Numbered from the stretch's first letter, positions 7,816 to 17,262 are shown. The stretch is 64,000 bases of DNA from Microtetraspora sp. NBRC 16547 (GCF_030268965.1 NZ_BSSE01000020.1:81361-145360), one strand, 5' to 3'. Notes: generated by a model not told the origin, from the sequence alone. Translations and numbers: made by a program.

Positions 7816-9375
7816 ATGAGAAGTGCCCTGACCCGGCTCGCGCTCGCCGCGATCGTCGGGCTGTCCGCCGCCTGCTCGGCCGCGCCCGCCCAGAACCGGC
7901 CCGTAAGAACGGACACGTTCGTCGCCGGCCTCGGCTCCGAACCCGACTCGCTGAGCCCGGTCATGGGGTACGCCGCGGACGGCGGATCACTGCTGTACGA
8001 CGGCCTGGTCAGCAGGAACGCCGACCTCACCCTGCGGCCCGCGCTGGCCACGAGCATCCCCGAGGTCAAGGGCACGACAGTCACCTTCACCCTGCGCACC
8101 GGCGTGACCTTCCACGACGGCACCCCGCTGACCAGCGCGGATGTCGCCTACACGTACCGGTCGGTGCTGGATGACAAGAACGACTCCGGCATCCGCGGGG
8201 ACTACGCGGCGATCGACTCCGTCGAGGCCCCCGACGCGACGACGGTGGTGTTCCACCTCAAGCACCCGTACGCGCCGATCCTGCAGCGGGCCACGCTGGG
8301 CATCGTGCCGGACGGCAGCCTGGAAGGTTCCGGGTTCGAGGCCAAGCCGGTCGGCACCGGCCCCTACCGGTTCGTGTCCCGAACTCCGGGCGACAAGATC
8401 GTGCTGGAGGCGAACCCGGCCTACTGGGGCGGCGTCCCTGCGATCAAGAAGCTCGTGCTGGCCTTCTCCTCCGACGACAACGTCCGCGCCACCCGCATGG
8501 CGGCGGGCGAGTTCGACGCCGCCGAGCTGCCGCCCAAGGCCGCCGCGCGGTTCGAGAACACCGACGGCCTGACCGTGCACCGCGTGCCGAGCGCCGACTA
8601 CCGCGGCGTGATGTACCCCATGAACGCGCCGGTCACCGGCGACCTCGCCGTGCGCAAGGCGCTCAGCCTCGCCCTCGACCGGGCGGCCATGGTGAAGACC
8701 ATTCTCGCCGGAGCGGGCCGTCCCGCGTTCGGACCGATCCCTCCGGACACCACCTGGCACAACCCCGCGGTCGAGGGCTCCCCCACCCCCGACCAGGCCC
8801 AGGCCGTACGGGTGCTGGAGGAGGCCGGATGGGCCGAGGGAACCGACGGCGTCCGCGCCCGGAAGGGCACGCCCGCGAGGTTCACGCTGATGTACCCCGC
8901 CGGGGACTCGCTGCGCAAGGAACTCGCCCTGGCGGTGGCCTCGGACGCCAAGAAGATCGGCATCGACGTCCAGCCGACCGGCCTGGACTGGGACGCCATC
9001 GAGCCCCGCATGAGCAAGGACGCCCTGCTCATGGGGATGGGCACCCCGTTCGACCCCGACTACACCAACTTCGAGACGTTCCACTCGCGCTTCGCCGGCC
9101 AAGGCTTCTTCAACCCCGGCCACTACAAGTCGCCCGAGGTCGACGCGCTCCTGGAGAAGGGACGAGAGGAGAGCGACCCCGCCACGCGCAAGCAGGCCTA
9201 CGACGCCGCGCAGCAGCGGATCCGCGACGACGAGGCGTGGACGTACCTGGCCTTCCTCCAGCACGTCTACGTCGTACGCGGCGAGTGGACGGGCGTCGCC
9301 CCCAGCGTGGAGGCGCACGAGCACGCCGCCGGCGGGCTGTTCCGCAACCTCGCCGAGTGGAAGCCGGCGGCGTGA
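7816..9375 (+). CDS. nikA: Nickel/peptide ABC transporter substrate-binding lipoprotein (NikA-like)
   Basis: Solute-binding protein family 5, 519 aa. A signal peptide (MRSALTRLALAAIVG) leads to Cys at about residue 18 (LSAACSA), so this is a lipoprotein. Family blocks include GLGSEPDSLSPV, the segment with FTLRTGVTFHDGTPLTSADV, and VGTGPYRFV. It starts at ATG 7816 about 30 bases after the Nur-type operator with no clear Shine-Dalgarno, so the leader is short. Its stop overlaps the permease GTG. The family also transports oligopeptides. The nickel assignment rests on the operator and the divergent superoxide dismutase, not on residues of the binding protein. Confidence 0.85.
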   Translation: MRSALTRLALAAIVGLSAACSAAPAQNRPVRTDTFVAGLGSEPDSLSPVMGYAADGGSLLYDGLVSRNADLTLRPALATSIPEVKGTTVTFTLRTGVTFHDGTPLTSADVAYTYRSVLDDKNDSGIRGDYAAIDSVEAPDATTVVFHLKHPYAPILQRATLGIVPDGSLEGSGFEAKPVGTGPYRFVSRTPGDKIVLEANPAYWGGVPAIKKLVLAFSSDDNVRATRMAAGEFDAAELPPKAAARFENTDGLTVHRVPSADYRGVMYPMNAPVTGDLAVRKALSLALDRAAMVKTILAGAGRPAFGPIPPDTTWHNPAVEGSPTPDQAQAVRVLEEAGWAEGTDGVRARKGTPARFTLMYPAGDSLRKELALAVASDAKKIGIDVQPTGLDWDAIEPRMSKDALLMGMGTPFDPDYTNFETFHSRFAGQGFFNPGHYKSPEVDALLEKGREESDPATRKQAYDAAQQRIRDDEAWTYLAFLQHVYVVRGEWTGVAPSVEAHEHAAGGLFRNLAEWKPAA

Positions 9376-10355
9376 TCCGCGCCCTGGCCCGGATGGCCGC
9401 TTGGCGGCTGCTCTTCGCCGTCCCGCTGCTGTTCGCGGTCACGATGGGGATGTTCGCGCTGGCCAAGGCGTCGCCGTTCGACCCGGTGCGCCAGTACCTC
9501 GGCGACCGGGCGCTGACGACGAGCCCCGAGATCGCCGAGCGGATCCGGGCCAACTGGGGGCTGGATCGCCCGCTGATCGAGCAGTACCTCACCTGGCTGG
9601 GCAACCTGGTCCGCGGTGACCTCGGCGACTCCCGGAGCCTGCACCGGCCGGTCGCCGAGGTGATCGGCGACCGGCTCGGCTGGACCCTCCTCGCCGTCGG
9701 CTGCGCCCTGGTGCTGATGCTGGCCGGCAGCCTGGTCGCGGGCGTCGCGGCGGCCTGGCGGCGCGGCTCCTGGCTGGACCGGGTCATCACCGGCACGGCC
9801 TACGCCAACGAGGCCGCGCCGGTCTTCTGGACCGGGCTCCTGGTGATCTGGCTGTTCGCGGTGAAGCTGCGCTGGCTGCCCTCGGGCGGCCTGACCGACG
9901 CCGCCTCCACCACCGTGGAGCCGGGTGACGTGCTGCGCCACATGGTGCTGCCGGTGGCCGTGCTGGCGTTCTCCCAGTCCTCCTGGCTCGTGCTGTTCGT
10001 CCGCGAGTCGCTGATCGGCACCCTGCGGGAGGACTTCGTCATCGGGGCCAGGGCCCGCGGGCTGCGCGAGCGCACCGTGATCCTGCGGCACGCGCTGCGC
10101 TCCGCACTACTGCCGTTCATCACGTTGGTCGGCGCGCGCGTTCCCGAGCTGGTCACCGGCGCGATCCTGGTCGAGTCCGTCTTCTCGTGGCCGGGGGTCG
10201 CCTCCGCGTCCGTGCAGGCGGCGCTGTCCGCGGACTTCCCGCTGCTCGCGGCGCTCACGCTGCTCGCCACCCTCGCGGTGGTCGCGGGCAGCCTCCTCGC
10301 CGACACCGCGTACGTCTTCGCCGACCCGCGCGTGCGGGTGCTGGGGGTGAGCTGA
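9372..10355 (+). CDS. nikB: Nickel/peptide ABC transporter permease (NikB-like)
   Basis: DppB/NikB-type permease of 327 aa starting at GTG 9372 inside the nikA stop (GTGA). It has an N-terminal span, a long periplasmic part, then five spans. The segment GARARGLRERTVILRHALRSA carries the EAA-type loop that docks on the ATPases. The stop overlaps the next start by one base (TGATG). Confidence 0.85.
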   Translation: MIRALARMAAWRLLFAVPLLFAVTMGMFALAKASPFDPVRQYLGDRALTTSPEIAERIRANWGLDRPLIEQYLTWLGNLVRGDLGDSRSLHRPVAEVIGDRLGWTLLAVGCALVLMLAGSLVAGVAAAWRRGSWLDRVITGTAYANEAAPVFWTGLLVIWLFAVKLRWLPSGGLTDAASTTVEPGDVLRHMVLPVAVLAFSQSSWLVLFVRESLIGTLREDFVIGARARGLRERTVILRHALRSALLPFITLVGARVPELVTGAILVESVFSWPGVASASVQAALSADFPLLAALTLLATLAVVAGSLLADTAYVFADPRVRVLGVS

Positions 10356-11242
10356 TGGCGACCGGAACGCGGGCGCGGCCACAGGGGCAAGCACGGTGGC
10401 GCGCACGGGACCGGCGGCGGGGTCCGGCCCGCTCACGCCGCCTCGCGACGGCGACGCTGGTCGTGCTCGGACTGGCCGTGCTGCTGGTCCCGCTGGTCGC
10501 CCGGCTCGACCAGAGCCAGGTGGACCTGCACTCCGCCTCGCTCCCCCCGGGGCTCGCGCATCCCTTCGGCACCGACGAGATGGGCCGGGATGTGCTGCTG
10601 CGCGTGGTGTACGGCCTGCGCGTGTCGCTGCTGGTCGGGCTGGTGGCAGCCGCGGTGTCGGCCACGATCGGCACGCTGGTGGGGCTGGCCGCCGGGACGC
10701 TCGGCGGCATGGCCGACCGCGTCCTGATGCGGGTCGTGGATGGCTTCAACTCGGTGCCCCACCTGCTGTTCGGCATCTTCATCGTCGCGCTGTTCTCGCC
10801 CGGGGCGACCGCGGTCGTCGTCTCCGTCGGGCTGACGCACTGGATGACCGCCGCCAGGATCGTCCGCTCGGAGGTGCTCACGCTGCGCTCCCGCCCGTTC
10901 GTGGACGCCGCGATCTCCGCGGGCTCCGGGAGGACCCGAATCGTGCTGCGGCACTTCCTGCCGCACCTCGGGCCGCACATCGCGCTGACGGCGGTGCTGA
11001 TGGTCCCGCACGCGGTCTGGCACGAGACCGCGCTGAGCTTCCTCGGGCTGGGCCTGCCGCCCCACCTCGCCTCGCTCGGCAACATGATCAACGATGGGGC
11101 CCGGTCGCTGCTGGCGGGCGACTGGTGGCCGTCGCTCTTCCCCGGCCTGTTCCTCTTCCTGCCCACCCTGGCGATCTCCTCGCTCGCCCAGCACTGGCGT
11201 GACAGGAGCGACCCCCGACGGCGATCGGAGCTTCAGCTATGA
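10355..11242 (+). CDS. nikC: Nickel/peptide ABC transporter permease (NikC-like)
   Basis: DppC/NikC-type permease, 295 aa. A basic N-terminus (about 30 residues, Arg-rich) precedes the first span at about residues 32-50. The segment HPFGTDEMGRDVLLRVVYG is the family signature of the C-type subunit. The EAA-type loop is FVDAAISAGSGRTRIVLRHF. ATG 10355 overlaps the nikB stop, and the TGA overlaps the nikD ATG by 4 bases. Confidence 0.85.
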   Translation: MATGTRARPQGQARWRARDRRRGPARSRRLATATLVVLGLAVLLVPLVARLDQSQVDLHSASLPPGLAHPFGTDEMGRDVLLRVVYGLRVSLLVGLVAAAVSATIGTLVGLAAGTLGGMADRVLMRVVDGFNSVPHLLFGIFIVALFSPGATAVVVSVGLTHWMTAARIVRSEVLTLRSRPFVDAAISAGSGRTRIVLRHFLPHLGPHIALTAVLMVPHAVWHETALSFLGLGLPPHLASLGNMINDGARSLLAGDWWPSLFPGLFLFLPTLAISSLAQHWRDRSDPRRRSELQL

Positions 11243-12210
11243 CCGCCTCTTCCCGGCTGCGTGTCGAGGGCCTCACGGTCCGCTTCCACCTCCCGGACGC
11301 GACCGTGCACGCCGTCACCGACGCCCGGTTCGAGGTACGGCAGGGCGAGTGCCTGGCCCTGGTCGGCGAGTCCGGCTGCGGCAAGTCGGTGATGGCCCAC
11401 TCCCTGCTCGGCCTGCTGCCCGGCAACGCCGAGGTCACCGGCTCCGCGTGGCTGGAAACCAGGAGCGGGCCTGCCGTGGACCTGATCGCGGCTCCGGAGG
11501 AGGTCCTGGCGCGCACGGTGCGCGGCCGCCGGATCGGGCTGGTCCCACAGAGCCCCGCGACGCACCTCACCCCGGTCCGCACGGCGCGCTCCCAGCTGGA
11601 GGAGGCCCTGCGGGAGCTCGGCAACCCGGAGAGCGCGGATGACCTGGCCGTGCGGGCCGGGCTGCGCCCCGCCGACCTGGACCGCTACCCGCACGAGCTG
11701 TCCGGCGGCATGGCCCAGCGGGTGGCCAACGCGCTGGCCCTGGCCGGCGATCCCTGGCTGATCCTCGCGGACGAGCCCACCAGCGGCCTGGACCGGCCGC
11801 TCGTGGACGCCACCATGGCCGAGTTGCGCCGCCTCGCCGACGAGGGGCGGGCCGTCCTGCTCATCACGCACGACCTGCGCGCCGCGGAGCGGGTCGCCGA
11901 CCGGATCGCCGTCATGTACGCGAGCCGCGTCGTGTCGGTCGCCCCCGCCGCCGAGTTCTTCGCCGGGCCACGTCATCCGTACGCGGCAGGGCTGCTGGAC
12001 GCGCTGCCGTCCCGCGCGTTCCAGCCCATCCCTGGCAGGCCGCCCGAGCTGACCCGGCTGCCCGGCGGATGCGCCTTCCGGCCGCGCTGCGACCGGGCCA
12101 CCGCGGCCTGCGAGCGGACTCCGGAACCCGTCTCCGCCGCCGGGCAGGACGTGGCCTGCCATCACCCTCTGGACCATCCCATGGAGCTGGACCGCCATGC
12201 TGCGCGCTGA
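11239..12210 (+). CDS. nikD: Nickel/peptide ABC transporter ATPase (NikD/DppD-like)
   Basis: 323 aa ATPase. Walker A is GESGCGKSV (about residues 42-50), the Q-loop region is GLVPQSP, the signature is LSGGMAQR, and Walker B is LILADEPTSGLD. The C-terminal oligopeptide-type extension contains the cysteines of CAFRPRCDRATAAC, typical of DppD/OppD-type subunits. It overlaps nikC upstream and nikE downstream (14 bases), as part of the five-gene operon. Confidence 0.87.
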   Translation: MTASSRLRVEGLTVRFHLPDATVHAVTDARFEVRQGECLALVGESGCGKSVMAHSLLGLLPGNAEVTGSAWLETRSGPAVDLIAAPEEVLARTVRGRRIGLVPQSPATHLTPVRTARSQLEEALRELGNPESADDLAVRAGLRPADLDRYPHELSGGMAQRVANALALAGDPWLILADEPTSGLDRPLVDATMAELRRLADEGRAVLLITHDLRAAERVADRIAVMYASRVVSVAPAAEFFAGPRHPYAAGLLDALPSRAFQPIPGRPPELTRLPGGCAFRPRCDRATAACERTPEPVSAAGQDVACHHPLDHPMELDRHAAR

Positions 12211-12862
12211 CGGCGTTACCGTCGCCTACGACCGCCACCGGGTGCTCGACCGGGTGGCGATCGCCGTACCTCCTGGGGTGGTCACCGGGCTCGCCGGGCC
12301 GAGCGGATGCGGTAAGTCCAGCCTGGCCCGGGTCCTCGCCCTCCTGCTGCGGCCCTCGGCCGGGCGAGTCAGCGTGGACGGGACGGAGGTCCGCCGCTGG
12401 CGGCACCGCGCCGCGCCCGCGCTGCGCACCACGGTCGCGCTGATCTTCCAGCAGCCGCGGCTCGCCGTCGATCCCCGCTTCACCCTGCTCGACATCGTCG
12501 CCGAGCCACTGCGCGTGGCGCGGCTGCCCCTCGACCGGGCGGAGCGGCTCGCCGAGGAGATGGGACTCACCCCGGACCTGCTCGTACGGCGGCCGCACGA
12601 GGTGTCCGACGGCCAGCTCCAGCGCGCCTGCGTCGCCCGCGCGCTCACCCTCCGGCCGCGCTACGTGATCTGCGACGAGATGACCACCATGCTCGACGCC
12701 TCCACCCAGGCCCTTCTCGTCGGGCGGCTGGAGGAGTACCGCCGGGAGTCGGGCGCGGGCGTGCTCGCGATCAGCCACGACACCGAGCTGCTCGACCGGT
12801 GGTGCGGGCCGGACTCCACCGTCCACCGCCTGGGCCCCTCAGAGGATCTCCCCGGCGAGTGA
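12197..12862 (+). CDS. nikE: Nickel/peptide ABC transporter ATPase (NikE/DppF-like), short form
   Basis: 221 aa ATPase. Walker A is GPSGCGKSS, the Q-loop is IFQQPRLAVDPRF, the signature is VSDGQLQRAC (SDGQ instead of SGGQ) and Walker B is YVICDEMTTMLD. It lacks the C-terminal extension of DppF, as NikE-type subunits often do. It starts 14 bases inside nikD and ends the operon. The altered signature and the methionine after the Walker B Asp-Glu make it a slightly divergent, probably regulatory, half of the ATPase pair. Confidence 0.82.
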   Translation: MLRADGVTVAYDRHRVLDRVAIAVPPGVVTGLAGPSGCGKSSLARVLALLLRPSAGRVSVDGTEVRRWRHRAAPALRTTVALIFQQPRLAVDPRFTLLDIVAEPLRVARLPLDRAERLAEEMGLTPDLLVRRPHEVSDGQLQRACVARALTLRPRYVICDEMTTMLDASTQALLVGRLEEYRRESGAGVLAISHDTELLDRWCGPDSTVHRLGPSEDLPGE

Positions 12863-12928
12863 CGGGGAGAGCCCGTCGAGCCGCCGCAGGTAGATCGCGG
12901 GCCAAGGGCGGTACTTGGACCCGTACGT

Positions 12929-12957
12929 AGGACCTTCGGATGCATGACAAAGGTCCC
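12929..12957. promoter_or_regulatory. Candidate dyad operator upstream of cydA
   Basis: GGACCTT (12930-12936) faces AAGGTCC (12950-12956) across 13 bases. Each arm reads as a GGGACC-TT-nGnC-like half resembling DevR/OsdR-type hypoxia boxes of actinobacteria, imperfectly. It lies about 57-85 bases before cydA. No Rex box was found. Confidence 0.35.
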
Positions 12958-13013
12958 TGCCCGGCAAAGGCTTCGTACGGGAACGTTTAGGGGGAAATTA
13001 GGAGGAAGCCCCC

Positions 13014-14405
13014 ATGGACGTGCTGGACCTGTCGCGATGGCAGTTCGGGATCACAACCGTCTACCATTTCATCTTCGTTCCCCTGACGATCGGCATGGCC
13101 CTACTGGTCGCGTCCATGCAGACCGCCTGGCACCGCACCGGGAACGAGACCTATCTGCGGATGACCAAGTTCTTCGGGAAGCTCTTCCTGATCAACTTCG
13201 CGATGGGGGTAGTCACCGGAATCGTGCAGGAGTTCCAGTTCGGAATGAACTGGAGTGACTACTCCCGCTTCGTGGGTGACATCTTCGGGGCGCCGCTGGC
13301 CATGGAAGGCCTGCTCGCGTTCTTCCTCGAATCGACCTTCCTCGGCTTGTGGATCTTCGGCTGGAACCGCCTGTCGCCCCGGCTGCACCTCGCCACGATC
13401 TGGCTGGCGGCCATCGGAACGACGCTCTCGGCGTACTTCATCCTGGCCGCCAACTCGTGGATGCAGCACCCCGTCGGCTACCGCATCAACCCGGAGACCA
13501 ACCGGGCCGAGCTGACCGACATCTGGGCCGTGCTCACCAACTCGACGACGCTGGTGACCTTCCCGCACGTCCTGTTCGGCGCGTTCATCACCGCCGCCGG
13601 GTTCCTGATCGGGGTCAGCGCCTGGCATCTCGCCCGCGGCCGCGAGGTCCCGCTGTTCCGCAAGGCGATGCGGATCGGGCTCGCCGTCTCGCTGGCGTCC
13701 GGAATCGCGGTCGCCGCGACCGGCGACATCCAGGCCCGCCTGATGACCGAGCAGCAGCCGATGAAGATGGCCGCCGCCGAGGCCCTGTACGAGACGTCCG
13801 CGCCCGCGTCGTTCTCCCTGTTCACCCTCGGAACCCCGGACGGCAGCGAGGAGCTGTGGAGCCTGCGGGTGCCGAACGTGCTGTCCTTCATGGCCACCGG
13901 CGACTTCAACGGCTCGGTCGAGGGCATCAACGACCTGCAGAAGGAGTACGTCGCCAAGTACGGTCCGGGCGACTACCGGCCGTCCATCCCCGTGACGTAC
14001 TGGACCTTCCGGTTGATGATCGGGTTCGGGGCCCTGGCGAGCCTGCTCGCGCTGGTCGGCCTCTGGCTGACCAGGAAGGGACGCACCCCGAACAGCCGGT
14101 GGTTCTACCGCGCCGCGCTCGCCGCGATGGCGCTGCCGTTCCTCGCGAACGCCGCCGGATGGATCTTCACCGAGATGGGCCGCCAGCCGTGGTCGGTGTA
14201 CGGGGTGCTGCGGACCGCGGCGAGCGTCTCCCCCGGCGTGGACGTGACCACCGTGGCGATCTCCCTGGGCGCCTTCACCATCGTCTACGCCGTACTGGCC
14301 GCGATCACCGCGGTCATCATGGCCCGGCACGCCAAGGCGGGGCCACCCGACCTGACGGCGCAGAAGGAAGCCGCCGACCCCACCATCCCCGCCCTGACCT
14401 ACTGA
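13014..14405 (+). CDS. cydA: Cytochrome bd ubiquinol/menaquinol oxidase subunit I
   Basis: Quinol-oxidising subunit of the high-affinity terminal oxidase, 463 aa with about nine spans. Haem b595 ligand His is in VYHFIFVPLTIG near residue 20. The segment with FPHVLFGAFIT carries a haem b558 ligand His. The Q-loop is short (RLMTEQQPMKMAAAEALYET). GRQPWSVYGVLRT near residue 390 is the conserved segment. ATG 13014 follows a strong AGGAGG. cydB begins 10 bases after the stop. No cydCD assembly transporter follows; it may lie elsewhere. Expression is probably raised at low oxygen, with a candidate dyad upstream. Confidence 0.96.
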   Translation: MDVLDLSRWQFGITTVYHFIFVPLTIGMALLVASMQTAWHRTGNETYLRMTKFFGKLFLINFAMGVVTGIVQEFQFGMNWSDYSRFVGDIFGAPLAMEGLLAFFLESTFLGLWIFGWNRLSPRLHLATIWLAAIGTTLSAYFILAANSWMQHPVGYRINPETNRAELTDIWAVLTNSTTLVTFPHVLFGAFITAAGFLIGVSAWHLARGREVPLFRKAMRIGLAVSLASGIAVAATGDIQARLMTEQQPMKMAAAEALYETSAPASFSLFTLGTPDGSEELWSLRVPNVLSFMATGDFNGSVEGINDLQKEYVAKYGPGDYRPSIPVTYWTFRLMIGFGALASLLALVGLWLTRKGRTPNSRWFYRAALAAMALPFLANAAGWIFTEMGRQPWSVYGVLRTAASVSPGVDVTTVAISLGAFTIVYAVLAAITAVIMARHAKAGPPDLTAQKEAADPTIPALTY

Positions 14406-14415
14406 GGAACACGTC

Positions 14416-15411
14416 ATGGAACTCACCACCGTCTGGTTCGTCCTCATCGGGGTGCTGTGGACCGGCTACTTCGTGCTGGAGGGCTTCGACTTCGGCGTGG
14501 GCGTCCTGCTGCCGATCCTCGGCCGGGACAACGTCGACCGCCGCATCATGATCAACGCGATCGGCCCGGTGTGGGACGGCAACGAGGTCTGGCTGCTGGT
14601 AGCGGGTGGCGCCACCTTCGCCGCCTTCCCTGAGTGGTACGCCACCCTGTTCAGCGGGTTCTACCTGCCGCTGCTGCTCATCCTGCTGGCGCTCATCATT
14701 CGCGGCGTCGCGTTCGAGTTCCGCGGCAAGCACGACTCCGACCGGTGGCGGCGCGGCTGGGACCAGGCCATCTTCTGGGGGTCCCTCCTCCCCGCCTTCC
14801 TGTGGGGCGTCGCCTTCGGCAACATCGTCGCCGGGGTGCCGATCAACGCCCAGCACATCTACACCGGGAACCTGTTCACCCTGCTCAACCCGTACGCGCT
14901 GCTGGGCGGCCTGGTCACGCTCGGCCTGTTCCTGCTGCACGGCGCGGTCTTCCTGTCCCTGAAGACCGGCGGCGACCTGCGGGCCCGCGCCCGCACCCTG
15001 GCCCTGCGGATCTCCCCCGCCGTCGTCGCGGTCGCCGCGGCGTTCCTGGTGATCACCCAGATCATGCACGGCAAGCCCCTCACCTGGGCCACCACCGCAC
15101 TGGCCGCCGGAGCGCTGATCGGCGGGGTCGTCGCCGCGGTCCGCGGCAGGGAGGGGTGGGCCTTCGCCGGCACGGCGATCACGATCGTGCTCGCCACGGC
15201 CACGCTCTTCCTCGACCTGTGGCCGAACGTCATGCCGTCCAGCACCTCGGCGCTGTACAGCCTCACCGTGACGAACGCCGCGTCCTCGCCGTACACGCTG
15301 AAGGTGATGACCTGGGTGGCGGCCATCTTCACCCCGGTGGTGCTGGGCTACCAGGCCTGGACGTACTGGGTCTTCCGCAAGCGTCTGACCCGTACTCCAG
15401 CTGCCCAGTGA
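14416..15411 (+). CDS. cydB: Cytochrome bd oxidase subunit II
   Basis: Partner of CydA, 331 aa with about eight spans. The N-terminus (WTGYFVLEGFDFGVGVLLPI) and GPVWDGNEVWLLVAGGATFAAFP are strongly conserved in CydB. It is co-transcribed with cydA (10-base gap). A bidirectional hairpin follows before the convergent pyrophosphatase gene. Confidence 0.96.
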   Translation: MELTTVWFVLIGVLWTGYFVLEGFDFGVGVLLPILGRDNVDRRIMINAIGPVWDGNEVWLLVAGGATFAAFPEWYATLFSGFYLPLLLILLALIIRGVAFEFRGKHDSDRWRRGWDQAIFWGSLLPAFLWGVAFGNIVAGVPINAQHIYTGNLFTLLNPYALLGGLVTLGLFLLHGAVFLSLKTGGDLRARARTLALRISPAVVAVAAAFLVITQIMHGKPLTWATTALAAGALIGGVVAAVRGREGWAFAGTAITIVLATATLFLDLWPNVMPSSTSALYSLTVTNAASSPYTLKVMTWVAAIFTPVVLGYQAWTYWVFRKRLTRTPAAQ

Positions 15412-15432
15412 CCGGGGACGGCCTGCGGAACG

Positions 15433-15473
15433 GAGGGCCGGGGGATCACCTTCAGGGGTGTCTCCCGGCCCTC
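15433..15473. terminator. Bidirectional hairpin between cydB and ppa
   Basis: GAGGGCCGGG (15433-15442) pairs perfectly with CCCGGCCCTC (15464-15473). The right arm lies inside the last codons of the convergent ppa gene. It can stop transcription from both genes. Confidence 0.6.
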
Positions 15474-15949
15474 GGCCGTGCCCGGTTCCTGGCGTCCTCC
15501 ACCACGGCCTCGGCCCGCTCGCGGCTCTCCCAGCCCCAGGTGTCCGCGCTCTTCCCCGGCTCCAGGTCCTTGTAGACGTCGAAGAAATGGGCGATCTCGT
15601 TCAGCACGTGCGTCGGGACGTCTTCACGGTTCTGGATGCCCTCGTAGCGGCAGTCGTCGGCGGGCACGCACAGTACCTTCGCGTCGGGGCCCATCTCGTC
15701 GTGCATCCAGAAGACCGCGACCGGGCGGACCCGGATCACGCAGCCGGGGAAGGTGGGCAGGTCGCCGAGGACCAGCGCGTCCAGCGGCTCGCCGTCCTCC
15801 GCCAGAGTGCCGGGCAGGAAGCCGTAGTCGTAGGGGTAGGACGTCGCGGTGAACAGCATCCGGTCCAAGCGGATCCGCTGCCGGGTGACGTCCATCTCGT
15901 ACTTGTTGTGCGACCCCCGCGGCGTCTCCACCATGATGTCGAAGCGCAC
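15452..15949 (-). CDS. ppa: Inorganic pyrophosphatase, family I
   Basis: Hydrolyses pyrophosphate to phosphate in the cytoplasm, pulling biosynthetic reactions forward. At 165 aa it has the usual bacterial length. Signature pieces are ETPRGSHNKYE near the N-terminus, YPYDYGFLPGT, and the metal-binding core EDGEPLDALVL, a variant of DGDPLDVLV. The GTG start at 15949 gives the conserved N-terminus (VRFDIMVE). An ATG five bases upstream is out of frame. Confidence 0.93.
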   Translation of the reverse strand: MRFDIMVETPRGSHNKYEMDVTRQRIRLDRMLFTATSYPYDYGFLPGTLAEDGEPLDALVLGDLPTFPGCVIRVRPVAVFWMHDEMGPDAKVLCVPADDCRYEGIQNREDVPTHVLNEIAHFFDVYKDLEPGKSADTWGWESRERAEAVVEDARNRARPRAGRHP

Positions 15950-16040
15950 CTCATGCCCCCTTCCCGGGGACGGCCGCGCCAGTCCTCCCATTCGCGGGAG
16001 CAGCGTGCTGGCTTGCGGCGCTGATCGCCTCGGCCGGCGA

Positions 16041-17210
16041 CTACGCGGCGTGCCGGACGCGCTCCGCCGCGGCCTCCTGATGGTCGACCAGCACCGCGTG
16101 ATGGTCGGCGCCCTCGGGGCCGTCCGGGTCGGCGTGGACGGTGGCGGCACCCAGCCGGGGCAGGCCGTGGATGAGCCGGTGCTCGGCCTCCACCGCGACG
16201 GCGTGCGCCTCCACCAGGGTCAGCCCGGGATCGAGCACGATCTCGACCTCGGCGCGCAGCGTGTGGCCGACCCAGCGCAGCCGGACCGCGCCCACCCGCC
16301 GCACGCCCGGGACCTCGCCAAGGACGCGCTCGGCCTCCTCGACCAACGCCGGATCGACGGCGTCCATGAGCCGGTGGCAGATCTGCCGCGCCGCGTCCCG
16401 CAGCACGAAGCAGATCGCGGCCGTGATCAGCAGGCCGACCACCGGGTCGGCGAGCGGGACGCCCAGCGCGGCTCCGCCCGCCCCGGCCAGCACGGCCAGG
16501 GAGGCGAAGCCGTCGGTCCTGGCGTGCAGGCCGTCCGCCACCAGCGCCGCCGAGCCGATCTCCCGGCCGACCCTGATGCGGTAGCGGGCCACCCACTCGT
16601 TCCCGGCGAACCCCACCAGCCCGGCGGCGGCCACCCAGCCCACGGCCCGGATGTCGTGCGGGTCGGCCAGCCGCCGGAGTGCCTCATATCCGGCCAGGGC
16701 CGCGGACGCGGCGATGATCAGCACGATGAGCACGCCGGCCAGGTCCTCGGCCCGGCCGTACCCGTAGGTGAAGCGCCGGGTGGCCGCGCGCCGCCCCAGC
16801 CAGAAGGCGATGCCCAGCGGGACGGCGGTCAGGGCGTCGGCGACGTTGTGCAGGGTGTCGCCCAGCAGCGCCACCGATCCGGAGAACGCCACGATCACCG
16901 CCTGGGCGGCGGCGGTCACCATCAGCACCGCGAAGGAGACCGCCAGCGCCCGCATGCCGCGACCGCTCGACTCCAGCGCCGCGTCGGTCTTGTCGGCGGT
17001 GTCGTGGCTGTGCGGCACCACGGTCCGGCCCACCCGGGACGCCCACACCCCGAACCGTCCGCCGCCCGCCCCGCCCCGAGCCCCATGCCCGTGACCGTGC
17101 CCGTGCCCGTGACCATGCCCGTGGCCCTGATCCGGCCCGCGCCGGTCGGCGTGGGCACGGCCGGAGGGGTGGCCGTGGGGGTGATCCTGACCCTGGTGCG
17201 GCTCGGACAT
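16041..17210 (-). CDS. Cation diffusion facilitator (Zn-type) exporter with His-rich N-terminus
   Basis: Proton-coupled exporter of zinc or related divalent metals, 389 aa. Residues 1-45 contain an unbroken run of six or seven His-Gly pairs. Six spans follow. Span 2 has HNVAD and span 5 has HARTD, the two H-x3-D metal sites expected of zinc transporters. The C-terminal domain is the usual cytoplasmic ferredoxin-like fold. It is divergent from an ArsR/SmtB-type gene, with a short palindrome between them, so it is probably derepressed by excess metal. In the window it points toward ppa. Confidence 0.92.
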   Translation of the reverse strand: MSEPHQGQDHPHGHPSGRAHADRRGPDQGHGHGHGHGHGHGHGARGGAGGGRFGVWASRVGRTVVPHSHDTADKTDAALESSGRGMRALAVSFAVLMVTAAAQAVIVAFSGSVALLGDTLHNVADALTAVPLGIAFWLGRRAATRRFTYGYGRAEDLAGVLIVLIIAASAALAGYEALRRLADPHDIRAVGWVAAAGLVGFAGNEWVARYRIRVGREIGSAALVADGLHARTDGFASLAVLAGAGGAALGVPLADPVVGLLITAAICFVLRDAARQICHRLMDAVDPALVEEAERVLGEVPGVRRVGAVRLRWVGHTLRAEVEIVLDPGLTLVEAHAVAVEAEHRLIHGLPRLGAATVHADPDGPEGADHHAVLVDHQEAAAERVRHAA

Positions 17211-17248
17211 GAGTGCCTCGCTTGCGTCGGACGGCTCTCCGGCCGACT

Positions 17249-17262
17249 ATATGTATTCATGT
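17249..17262. promoter_or_regulatory. Candidate ArsR/SmtB operator between the CDF exporter and the sensor
   Basis: ATATG-TATT-CATGT is a near-perfect 5-4-5 dyad in an AT-rich patch of the intergenic region. It has the form of SmtB/CzrA-type operators. It lies 30 bases before the preferred sensor start and about 40 bases before the exporter start. Confidence 0.5.
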
